Shown: one piece after another, positions 9,659 through 18,200 of the stretch
How the letters are laid out: every line of letters begins with the position of its first letter
How positions within the stretch are numbered: position 1 is the stretch's first letter
Assembly (NCBI GenBank): GCA_018374355.1
Contig: JAHAFI010000020.1
Span: forward strand, 1-54,766
Length of the DNA: 54,766 nucleotides
Direction: 5' to 3'
Source of the DNA: Clostridiales bacterium
Lineage (GTDB): Bacteria; Bacillota; Clostridia; Lachnospirales; Lachnospiraceae
The notes under the pieces: generated by a model
The model's database searches: none
What the model saw: the letters and a program-made list of their open reading frames with translations, nothing else
Told to the model about the DNA's origin: nothing
Translations under genes and position numbers: made by a program

Positions 9659-9704
9659 GGCCCGGAATTTCCTTTTTGAAAAACAAAAAAAGGAGATAAA
9701 ACGT

Positions 9705-10358
9705 ATGAACACACCAACAAAAGCAACAACAGACACAACAGGAAAAATCAAAACAACCCGGAGTACCAATGTAAGAAAGCTGGTACAGACTGCCATGCTG
9801 GCAGCGGTGGCAGCCGTACTGATGCTGGTGGAATTTCCCATGCCGTTTCTGGCGCCTCCATTTTATCAGATGGATTTCAGTGAAGTTCCCGTACTGATCG
9901 GGGCATTCGCAATGGGGCCGCTGGCCGGAGCCGTCATTGAACTGATCAAGATTCTTTTGAATTTTGTATTGAACGGAACCATGACCGCAGGTGTGGGGGA
10001 ACTGGCAAATTTTCTGATGGGCTGCGCCTTTGTGGTTCCTGCCGGTCTGATCTATAAAAAAGCAAAAAAACGGAAAAATGCCATGATCGGCATGGGTGTG
10101 GGAATTATCTGTATGGCGGCGGCAAGCTGTGTCCTGAACGGACTTTTTCTGCTTCCGGCCTACGGAAAAGCCTTTGGAACGCCGGTAGAGGCATTTGTTG
10201 AGATGGGCTCCGCAATTATCCCGGCAATTGACAGCCTGATGACCTTCTGCCTTTTTTGCGTTGCTCCCTTTAATATCGTAAAAGGTGTTGTCGTATCCCT
10301 TCTTACTTTGCTATTATATAAGCATATCAGCCGGCTTCTGAAAGGAAATTTGATGTAG
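9705..10358 (+). CDS. ribU: Riboflavin ECF transporter substrate-binding subunit RibU
   Basis: A 217-residue integral membrane protein with about six predicted membrane segments, starting after a hydrophilic N-terminal tail of about 25 residues. Segments such as AMLAAVAAVLMLVEFPMPF and a polar DFSEVPVLIGAFAMGPL region are typical of ECF-type RibU S-components, which capture riboflavin and work with a shared energising module encoded elsewhere. The FMN riboswitch upstream strongly supports riboflavin as substrate. The start at 9705 has AGGAG ten bases upstream. A Nudix hydrolase gene follows after about 50 bp. Confidence 0.93.
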   Translation: MNTPTKATTDTTGKIKTTRSTNVRKLVQTAMLAAVAAVLMLVEFPMPFLAPPFYQMDFSEVPVLIGAFAMGPLAGAVIELIKILLNFVLNGTMTAGVGELANFLMGCAFVVPAGLIYKKAKKRKNAMIGMGVGIICMAAASCVLNGLFLLPAYGKAFGTPVEAFVEMGSAIIPAIDSLMTFCLFCVAPFNIVKGVVVSLLTLLLYKHISRLLKGNLM

Positions 10359-10409
10359 TATACCAATCGCAGAAGGATGGATTTTGGACAGCCGGAGCAG
10401 GAGGATAAG

Positions 10410-11021
10410 ATGGGAAAAATCACAAAAATCACGCAGGCAACCAATACGCCGTATCTGAATTTTTATGAACTGGACACGGTAAATAAAACAGGAAAAGAGG
10501 GCCGCTATTTTGTGGCTTCGAGAGCGAAAAATGCAGATGAACTGAAACTGAATTCGGGCAGGAATGACCCGGACGGAGTGGTGATCTACAGTCTATATGG
10601 GGAAAAACAGGATCGGGTGGTTTTGATCCGTCAGTACCGCTACCCATTGGGCGGCTATGTGTACGAGCTTCCGGCAGGTCTGGTGGATCCGGGAGAAAAC
10701 TACCATAGGGCTGCAATACGGGAATTAAAGGAAGAGACAGGTCTGGATCTGAAGCCGATTACTGTGGATGAAATTTACCAGAAACCGTATTTTACCACCG
10801 TCGGAATGACTGATGAGTCCTGCGGAACGGTGTACGGGTATGCATCCGGCGAAATCAGTGAAAAATACATGGAAGACAGTGAAGAAATCGAGGTGATTCT
10901 GGCGGACCGCAAGGAGGTTCGCAGAATCCTGCAAGAGGAGAATGTTGCACTGATCTGCGCTTATATGATGATGCATTTTCTCCATGATGAAGAACCCTTT
11001 GGTTTTTTAAGAAAAGAATAG
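10410..11021 (+). CDS. Nudix hydrolase, ADP-ribose pyrophosphatase-like
   Basis: A 203-residue Nudix enzyme. The Nudix box is complete: Gly, five residues, Glu, seven residues (NYHRAAI), then RELKEETGL. The preceding QYRYPLGGYVYELPAG segment is typical of the ADP-ribose/nucleoside-diphosphate-sugar pyrophosphatase branch. It probably hydrolyses ADP-ribose or a related compound to AMP and a sugar phosphate. The start at 10410 is chosen because CAGGAGG lies 6-8 bp upstream. It may be cotranscribed with ribU (52 bp gap). Confidence 0.88.
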   Translation: MGKITKITQATNTPYLNFYELDTVNKTGKEGRYFVASRAKNADELKLNSGRNDPDGVVIYSLYGEKQDRVVLIRQYRYPLGGYVYELPAGLVDPGENYHRAAIRELKEETGLDLKPITVDEIYQKPYFTTVGMTDESCGTVYGYASGEISEKYMEDSEEIEVILADRKEVRRILQEENVALICAYMMMHFLHDEEPFGFLRKE

Positions 11022-11087
11022 GATACTTTCTTAACATAAGAATCTCCCCGGACATAAGATAACTACAGGAAAACAGGAGGGGAAGCT

Positions 11088-11473
11088 ATGGCAAATCAGA
11101 AAATCGGAGTAGACCTGAATCTGGCGCTGGATGCTACGGAAAAGGAAAGAGAGGAGTCCTTAGATTTGGACGTTGGGTATGACAGGGAGGAGGAGCGATG
11201 GACTGTCATCATAAGATACTCAGGAGATATTCTGGCGTTGGAAACGCCGGGGATTGTCATAACCCCGCTGCTTGGAGGGTTTGCCATTGTCAATCTGCCC
11301 CAGAGTGAGCTGGAAGCGTTTTCTGCCAGACCGGAGGTGGAATTTACAGAGAAGCCGAAACGACTGTTTTTTGCTGTGGTGACAGGGCGGGCGGTTTCCT
11401 GTGTAAATCCCGTCCAGACCAGACCGCCCCGTTTGTTCGGAAAAGATGTGCTGGTGGCATGTATTGATTCCGG
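11088..11473 (+). pseudogene. Subtilisin-like (S8) protease, 5' fragment, interrupted by element 1
   Basis: The first about 128 codons of a CspA/B-like S8 peptidase. It has an N-terminal prodomain-like region and reaches the catalytic Asp motif VLVACIDSG, where it is cut. The frame then runs ten codons into the inserted DNA and stops at 11501. The continuation (VDYTHEDF..., catalytic His and Ser) lies about 28.7 kb away at 40135. GGAGGGGAAGCT precedes the ATG. The left part alone has no active site and is presumably non-functional unless element 1 excises. In spore-forming clostridia Csp relatives act in germination; for this copy that role is only possible. Confidence 0.9.
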
Positions 11474-11560
11474 GGAACGTGTCAGCATAGTGTCAAGTTA
11501 GTAAAAACCCAATAAAATCAATGGTTTTCGCTGATTTGCTCTTACGAAAAAAAGATAAAT
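11460..11560 (+). repeat. attL of element 1 and its conserved left-end sequence
   Basis: Host sequence ending GATTCC is followed by core GG (11472-11473) and element sequence GGAACGTGTCAGCATAGTG. The stretch from the core through about 11545 closely matches the left end of element 2 at 41330-41400: both contain GGGGA, two purine/pyrimidine variants, GTGT, and ATAGTGTCAAGTTAG, then AATCCAGTAAA-like and TTTCGCTGATTT blocks. TGTCA lies 6 bp inside the core, and an inverted TGTCA sits at a similar place at the right end, as expected for serine-recombinase half-sites. Confidence 0.8.
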
Positions 11561-11702
11561 GTATCTGTTTGGAGGGTCGTTGTTCCGTGAGGTGTTGTCT
11601 TGCAAATGCAAGGTAATCCCGAGACACAAAATACGGTCAGTTTGAATCTGTGGTAAAATAAGTAATCGTAAACAAGATAATAGAAACGAAAATGGTGATT
11701 CA

Positions 11703-12620
11703 ATGACATTAACTCAATTATTATATGCGGTCACGATCGCAGATACAAAATCCATGAACAAAGCAGCAGAGAAGCTCTTTGTATCACAACCGGCACTTTC
11801 CGGTGCAATTAAAGATCTAGAGGATGAGATACATACAGAGATTTTTATTCGAAACAATAAAGGCATTCTTGTCACCACAGAAGGGGAAGAATTTCTGCGC
11901 TATGCAAGACAAATGGCAGAACTGAATACCCTGATCAATGAGAGGTTTGTAGAACAAAAAGCGGAAAAGAAAAAGTTCAGTGTTTCCATGCAGCATTACT
12001 CTTTTGCAGTGGAAGCGTTTATAAAGCTGGCGAATCAGTTTACTTTAAGTGAATTTGAACTTGCAGTTCATGAAACAAAAACCTATGAGGTCATAGATAA
12101 TGTTAAGAATTATCGCAGCGAAATCGGGATTTTGTATGTAAACGACTTTAATAAAAAAGTAATGACGAAAATATTTGCGGAAAATGAACTGGAATTTGTG
12201 CCGCTGTTCCAGTGTGGGATTTCTGTCTATATGAGTAAGGAGCATCCGCTGGCAAAGCGCCAATTGATAGCGTTCGAGGAGCTTCGGGACTACCCGTGTT
12301 TATCGTTTGAGCAGGGAGATAAAAACTCGTTTTATTTTGCAGAAGAGGTGCTCAGTACCTTGGAATATAAGCAGATCATTAAAGCCAACGACAGGGCGAC
12401 CATGTTGAATCTGATGGTAGGGATGAATGGGTATACGCTTTGTTCCGGCATTATCTGCGAAGACCTGAATGGCGGGAAATATGTGTCCGTACCACTTGAT
12501 ACGGAAGATATGATGACCATAGGGTATGTGAAGAGAAAAGGGATGCCCATCAGTATATGGGGAGAGGAATATATAAGCATCCTGAAAGAATATGGAAGAT
12601 ACCAGAGTATACGGAGATGA
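11703..12620 (+). CDS. LysR-family transcriptional regulator (probable sulfur/cysteine gene regulator)
   Basis: A 305-residue LysR-type regulator: an N-terminal winged helix-turn-helix (residues 1-60, with MNKAAEKLFVSQPALSGAI) and a periplasmic-type co-inducer domain from about 90 to 295. It is the first gene inside element 1 and is followed on the same strand by metY and cysK, so control of cysteine or homocysteine synthesis is the natural inference; O-acetylserine-like effectors are common for such relatives. It differs from most LysR genes in not being divergent from its likely targets. No strong Shine-Dalgarno precedes the ATG. No other evidence on effector. Confidence 0.85.
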   Translation: MTLTQLLYAVTIADTKSMNKAAEKLFVSQPALSGAIKDLEDEIHTEIFIRNNKGILVTTEGEEFLRYARQMAELNTLINERFVEQKAEKKKFSVSMQHYSFAVEAFIKLANQFTLSEFELAVHETKTYEVIDNVKNYRSEIGILYVNDFNKKVMTKIFAENELEFVPLFQCGISVYMSKEHPLAKRQLIAFEELRDYPCLSFEQGDKNSFYFAEEVLSTLEYKQIIKANDRATMLNLMVGMNGYTLCSGIICEDLNGGKYVSVPLDTEDMMTIGYVKRKGMPISIWGEEYISILKEYGRYQSIRR

Positions 12621-12757
12621 TCTGTATACTCTTTTTGTTTTGTTATAACCATTTCTTATAGCAAGGAATAATATATGCATATTATACAAAACAAGTTTCT
12701 TAGAATATACTTAGCCTATCAACAGAAAGTCAAAAACTTGAAAGGAAGGTTAAGAAT
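12621..12757 (+). promoter_or_regulatory. Intergenic control region upstream of metY
   Basis: An AT-rich 137-bp gap. It contains TTATAACCATTTCTTATA, which carries an interrupted T-N11-A LysR-type dyad, and the 10-bp palindrome ATATGCATAT at 12673-12682. These are candidate binding sites for the LysR protein encoded just upstream. A single promoter could not be chosen with confidence. Confidence 0.4.
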
Positions 12758-14038
12758 ATGAGTGATTACAGATTTGAAACATTACAGTTACATGTGGGAC
12801 AGGAAGAGGCAGACAGTGTAACTGATGCAAGAGCAGTGCCGATTTATCAGACAACATCTTACGTATTTCATAACTCCAAACACGCAGCTGACAGATTCGC
12901 TCTTGCAGATGCAGGAAATATTTATGGAAGACTGACAAATTCAACGCAGGAGGTATTGGAAAAAAGAGTTGCGGCATTGGAAGGCGGCGCAGCAGCACTT
13001 GCATTAGCCAGCGGTGCTGCTGCAATCACATATACCATACAGGCGTTGGCGCAGGCAGGTGACCACATTGTAGCACAGAAGACCATTTACGGGGGAAGCT
13101 ACAATTTGCTGGCGCACACACTGGCACAGTTTGGCGTAGAGACAACATTTGTGGACGCACATAATTTAGAAGAGGTGGAAGCTGCAATTCAACCGAATAC
13201 GAAGGCTGTCTATCTTGAAACATTAGGAAATCCAAATTCAGATATACCGGATATTGATGCCATTGCAGAAATTGCACATAAGCATGGAATTCCATTGGCG
13301 ATTGACAATACATTTGGAACACCATTTCTGATTCGCCCCATTGAACATGGTGCAGACATTGTCGTTCATTCGGCTACAAAGTTTCTTGGCGGACATGGAA
13401 CTGCATTGGGAGGAATTATCGTAGATTCCGGCAAATTTGACTGGAAAGCAAGCGGCAAATATCCAAACATTTCATCGCCTAATCCAAGCTACCACGGAGT
13501 ATCCTTTGCTGATGCAGCAGGTCCGACTGCTTTTGTAACCTATATAAGAGCGATTCTTCTCAGAGATACGGGAGCGGCTATTTCACCATTTAATGCCTTT
13601 TTATTGCTGCAGGGTGTTGAAACCTTATCCCTCAGGCTTGAGAGACATGTGGAAAATACAAAAAAAGTAGTGGAATATTTGAAAAACAATCCCAAAGTCG
13701 TGAAAGTAAATCATCCGTCCTTGCCGGAACATCCAAATCACAAACTATATGAAGCCTATTTCCCAAATGGCGGAGCTTCCATATTTACGTTTGAAATAGC
13801 AGGCGGAGAAGAAGAGGCATGGAAGTTTATTGATCGTCTGAAGATCTTTTCACTCCTTGCCAATGTTGCAGATGTAAAAAGTCTGGTAATTCATCCGGCA
13901 TCCACCACTCACAGTCAGTTGATGGAGAAGGAATTGGAAGAACAGGGAATCAAAGCAAATACGATTCGACTGTCTATCGGTACGGAACACATTGATGATA
14001 TACTTGCAGATTTGGAGCAGGCATTTGAAACCATATAA
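12758..14038 (+). CDS. metY: O-acetylhomoserine aminocarboxypropyltransferase (sulfhydrylase)
   Basis: A 426-residue PLP enzyme of the Cys/Met metabolism family. It makes homocysteine (or cysteine) from O-acetylhomoserine and sulfide. Visible features are the N-terminal FETLQLHVGQ, the YGRLTNSTQEVLEKR region, the cofactor-binding AIDNTFGTPF strand, and HSATKFLGGHGT containing the PLP-binding lysine. The length and the insert DWKASGKYP fit metY rather than metB or metC. AAAGGAAGG lies before the ATG. cysK follows 17 bp after the stop, so the two form an operon for sulfide assimilation. Confidence 0.93.
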   Translation: MSDYRFETLQLHVGQEEADSVTDARAVPIYQTTSYVFHNSKHAADRFALADAGNIYGRLTNSTQEVLEKRVAALEGGAAALALASGAAAITYTIQALAQAGDHIVAQKTIYGGSYNLLAHTLAQFGVETTFVDAHNLEEVEAAIQPNTKAVYLETLGNPNSDIPDIDAIAEIAHKHGIPLAIDNTFGTPFLIRPIEHGADIVVHSATKFLGGHGTALGGIIVDSGKFDWKASGKYPNISSPNPSYHGVSFADAAGPTAFVTYIRAILLRDTGAAISPFNAFLLLQGVETLSLRLERHVENTKKVVEYLKNNPKVVKVNHPSLPEHPNHKLYEAYFPNGGASIFTFEIAGGEEEAWKFIDRLKIFSLLANVADVKSLVIHPASTTHSQLMEKELEEQGIKANTIRLSIGTEHIDDILADLEQAFETI

Positions 14039-14055
14039 GAAAGAAGGAAAATACC

Positions 14056-14982
14056 ATGTCAGAAATAAAAGAAAGCGTATTAGAACTAATTGGAGAAACT
14101 CCGTTACTGAAATTAAACCGTTATAGTGAAAAAATCGGGGTAAAAGATGCAGCGATCTTGGCAAAACTTGAATACCTGAATCCAGCCGGTTCTGTAAAAG
14201 ACAGAATTGCAAAATCTATGATTGCGGAGGCAGAAAAAAGTGGAAAATTAAAAACCGGAACTACAATCATTGAACCCACCAGCGGCAATACAGGTATCGG
14301 TATAGCGTCCGTTGCTGCGGCAAAAGGCTATAGAACCATCCTGACCCTTCCTGAAACCATGAGCGTAGAACGGAGAAATCTTTTAAGAGCATATGGGGCA
14401 GAAATCGTACTTACAGAAGGCTCCAAAGGGATGAAAGGCGCGATTGAAAAGGCAGAGGAGTTGAGAGATGAGATAGGAGACGCTGTTATATTGGGACAAT
14501 TTACCAATACGGCAAATCCGGATGCTCACATAAATACAACGGGACCGGAGATATGGAGGCAGACAGAAGGGAAAGTGGACATCTTTGTTGCCGGAGTAGG
14601 AACCGGCGGAACGGTAACCGGAGGATTTTTAAAGTCAAAAAATCCGGATATTAAAGTAATCGCGGTGGAACCGGCAGCAAGTCCCGTACTGTCAGGGGGC
14701 AATGCAGGGGCGCATAAAATACAGGGAATAGGAGCCGGGTTTATTCCTGATGTACTGAATAAAAATGCATATGATGAGATTGTAATTGTTGAAAATGAAG
14801 ATGCATTTGAAGAAAGCAGAAGATTTGCCCGGTCAGAAGGAATCCTTGTGGGTATATCTTCCGGAGCAGCATTAAAGGCAGCAGCTATACTGGCAAAGAA
14901 ACCGGAAAACACAGGAAAAAATATTGTTGTATTGCTGCCGGACTCCGGTGGCAGGTACTTGTCAACAGAATTATTTAAGTAA
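14056..14982 (+). CDS. cysK: Cysteine synthase (O-acetylserine sulfhydrylase)
   Basis: A 308-residue fold type II PLP enzyme joining sulfide to O-acetylserine to make cysteine. The PLP lysine is in NPAGSVKDRIAKSMI (about residue 48), the substrate loop is EPTSGNTGIG, and the phosphate-binding glycine loop is GVGTGGTVTGG. The C-terminal ISSGAALKAA and LLPDSGGRYLSTELF match CysK. GAAAGAAGG precedes the ATG. With metY it gives the element both routes of sulfide incorporation. Cysteine is the catalytic nucleophile of every amidotransferase further along, which may be coincidence. Confidence 0.95.
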   Translation: MSEIKESVLELIGETPLLKLNRYSEKIGVKDAAILAKLEYLNPAGSVKDRIAKSMIAEAEKSGKLKTGTTIIEPTSGNTGIGIASVAAAKGYRTILTLPETMSVERRNLLRAYGAEIVLTEGSKGMKGAIEKAEELRDEIGDAVILGQFTNTANPDAHINTTGPEIWRQTEGKVDIFVAGVGTGGTVTGGFLKSKNPDIKVIAVEPAASPVLSGGNAGAHKIQGIGAGFIPDVLNKNAYDEIVIVENEDAFEESRRFARSEGILVGISSGAALKAAAILAKKPENTGKNIVVLLPDSGGRYLSTELFK

Positions 14983-15011
14983 CAGGAAATAAAAAAATTT
15001 TAAATTTCATA

Positions 15012-15040
15012 TTGACATTTCGTTTCCACCGATATACAAT
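15012..15040 (+). promoter_or_regulatory. Promoter of the gltBD transcript
   Basis: TTGACA (15012-15017) and TACAAT (15035-15040) are separated by 17 bp. The predicted start, near 15047, puts the first hexaloop motif almost at the 5' end of the RNA. Confidence 0.82.
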
Positions 15041-15048
15041 TTTCATCA

Positions 15049-15095
15049 TTAAGGCAACGGCGTCTTTAAGGGGTATCTCTTAAAGGCGCTTTTTT
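15049..15095 (+). terminator. Leader attenuator 1 of gltB with ANTAR-like hexaloop
   Basis: The terminator pairs GCGTCTTTAAG (15060-15070) with CTTAAAGGCGC (15079-15089), followed by six T. An alternative small hairpin uses AAGGC and GTCTT around the six-base loop AACGGC. It shares GTCTTT with the terminator stem, so the two structures exclude each other. A at loop position 1 and G at position 4 match the recognition rule for ANTAR antiterminator proteins. Regulation is inferred; pairing is seen. Confidence 0.72.
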
Positions 15096-15125
15096 ACTGA
15101 AAATTAATCAAATAAATCGACTATT

Positions 15126-15183
15126 AAAAGGCAAAGACGTCTTTCATCTCATTATGGGCATGGGAGACAGCTTTGTCTTTTTT
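15126..15183 (+). terminator. Leader attenuator 2 of gltB with ANTAR-like hexaloop
   Basis: AAGGCAAAG (15128-15136) pairs with CTTTGTCTT (15171-15179); an inner stem joins GTCTTTC and GGGAGAC; six T follow. The competing small hairpin AAGGC-loop-GTCTT has the six-base loop AAAGAC, again A at position 1 and G at position 4. It is the second copy of the same device in this leader, 31 bp ahead of the gltB start codon. Confidence 0.68.
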
Positions 15184-15213
15184 AATAGAATAAAGGGTAA
15201 GGAGCGATGGAAA

Positions 15214-18200
15214 ATGTTTGATGCAAAACAGGAAAAGCAAAGGGCGCCACTGTATAGTGAGCAGTTTGAACATGATAACTGCGGGATCGGAGCTGTTGTG
15301 AATATCAACGGCAGAAAAACCCGTGATACGGTAGAAAAGGCATTGATGATTGTAGAGAATCTTGAACATAGAGCGGGCAAAGATGCAGAGGGAAAAACCG
15401 GAGATGGAGTAGGGATCCTTGTGCAGGTCTGCCACAGCTTTTTTGAAAAACAGGCGAAAGCTTTGAATTTCGATCTTGGAAAAGAAAGAGAGTATGGCGT
15501 CGGCATGTTCTTTTTTCCACAGGATGAACTGAAACGAAATCAGGCAAAGAAGATGTTTGAAATCATTGTGGAAAAGGAAGGGATGGAGTTTATCGGCTGG
15601 AGAAAGGTTCCCTGTATGCCGGAGGTTCTGGGACAGCGGGCTTTAGAATGTATGCCGTATATTATGCAGGCATTTGTCAGGAAACCTTCGGATGTGGAGA
15701 CCGGGCTCGCTTTTGACAGAAAACTCTATATTACAAGGCGTGTTTTTGAGCAGAGCACGGACAATACCTACGTGGTGTCTTTGAGCAGCAGAACGGTGGT
15801 ATATAAGGGAATGTTTCTTGTAGGGCAGCTTCGGTTGTTTTTCACGGATCTGCAAAGTGAAGAATACAAGTCTGCGATTGCCATTGTCCATTCCAGATTT
15901 TCTACCAACACGAACCCAAGCTGGGAAAGAGCACATCCCAACAGGTTCATTGTTCACAATGGGGAAATCAATACCATTCGCGGCAATGTAGATAAAATGC
16001 TTGCCAGAGAAGAAAATATGGAATCCGAACATTTGAGTAAGGAATTTCATAAGATTCTGCCCGTTGTCAATGCACAGGGTTCAGATTCCGCTATGCTGGA
16101 TAACACCCTTGAATTTCTGGTGATGAGCGGAATGGAACTTCCCCTTGCTGTCATGATTACCATTCCGGAGCCATGGGCAAATAATAAAACGATGAACCAG
16201 CATAAAAGGGACTTTTATCAATATTATGCTACGATGATGGAACCATGGGATGGTCCGGCATCGATTCTGTTTTCGGACGGCGATATTATGGGGGCTGTGC
16301 TTGACAGAAACGGCCTTCGTCCTTCCCGTTATTACATTACGGATGATGAGCAGCTGATTCTTTCTTCAGAGGTGGGCGCTCTGCCAATAGATAATGGCAA
16401 GATTATCAAAAAGGACAGACTGAAACCGGGAAAAATGCTTCTTGTGGATACCGTCAAGGGACAACTGATTGATGATGATACAATTAAAGAATCTTTTGCA
16501 TTAAAAAGACCTTACGGCGAGTGGCTGGATTCTAATCTGGTAACTCTTAAAGAATTGAAAATCCCCAATGTGCGGGTTCCTGAATATACAGATGAAGAGC
16601 GGCAGAGGATGCAAAAAGCTTTTGGGTATACCTATGATGAATTAAAATCCAGTATACTGCCCATGGCGCGTAACGGCAGTGAAGCCATTGCGGCGATGGG
16701 TGTGGATTCACCGATTCCGGTGCTGTCAAAGACCCACCATCAGCTGTCACACTATTTCAAGCAAATGTTTGCTCAGGTAACGAATCCTCCGATTGACGCC
16801 ATCAGGGAGGAAGTGGTGACATCAACCAGCGTCTATATGGGTACGGACGGAAACCTGTTGGAAGATACGCAGGAAAACTGTAATGTATTGAAGGTAAATA
16901 ACCCGATTCTCACCAATACGGATATGCTGAAAATCAAGTATATGAAGCGGGATGGTTTTCAGACAGCAGTCGTTCCGATTTTATATTATAAGAACACCAG
17001 CCTGGAGCGTGCGATTGACAGACTCTATGTGGAGGTTGACCGGGTATACAGAGAAGGAGCCAATATCATTATTCTGTCTGACCGAGGGGTGGATGAGAAT
17101 CATGTGGCCATTCCTTCCCTGCTTGCCGTATCAGCGCTGCAAAAACACCTGGTCCGCACGAAAAAGAGAACCAGTGTGGCATTGATTATCGAATCCGCAG
17201 AACCGAGAGAAGTACATGATTTCGCCACTCTTTTGGGATATGGCGCCTGTGCGGTAAATCCGTATTTAGCATTGGAGTCCATTAAAGAACTGATTGATAA
17301 CGGAATGCTTGATAAGGATTACTATGCAGCGGTGGATGATTATAACAGTGCAATTTTACACGGAATTGTAAAAATTGCATCTAAGATGGGTATTTCTACG
17401 ATCCAGTCCTACCAGGGCTCGCAAATCTTTGAAGCACTGGGCATTGACGGAGAGGTAGTGAAAAAGTATTTTACCGATACCGTATGCAGAATTGGCGGTA
17501 TCACGTTAGAGGATATTCAAAAAGAAAGCGATCAGCTTCATTCAAAGGCTTTTGACCCGTTGGGACTGGCTACGGATTTGACGTTGGACAGCCCGGGACA
17601 GCACAAGTCAAGAGGAGGGGCAGAAGAACATTTATATAATCCGGCTACGATCCATATGCTGCAGCAGTCAACCAAACGCGGGGATTATCAAATGTTTAAG
17701 CAGTATACAGAGATGCTTAACAATGAGGACCGTGTAAGAAATATCCGCGGACTCTTGGATTTTAAATATCCGGAAAATCCTGTCCCTCTGGAAGAAGTGG
17801 AAAGTGCAGACAGTATTGTTACGAGATTTAAGACGGGCGCTATGTCCTACGGTTCCATTTCCAAAGAAGCGCATGAAACGCTGGCGATTGCGATGAACAG
17901 ATTACACGGAAAATCCAATAGCGGAGAAGGCGGAGAGGACCTTGACCGAATGCTGACGGCAGGGGAAAGCGTGGACAAATGTTCTGCAATTAAACAGGTG
18001 GCTTCCGCCCGTTTTGGCGTCACCAGCAGATACCTGGTCAGCGCGAAAGAAATACAGATCAAAATGGCACAAGGTGCGAAACCGGGTGAGGGCGGCCATC
18101 TGCCTGCCGGAAAAGTATATCCATGGATTGCAAAAACGAGACACTCCACGCCGGGAGTGGGACTTATTTCACCGCCGCCTCATCATGATATTTATTCTAT

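Noticed and set aside
15154..15213. Longer GltB start at 15154
   Set aside because: That stretch lies inside the second attenuator hairpin; the 15214 ATG has AAGGAG and gives a normal propeptide before Cys23.
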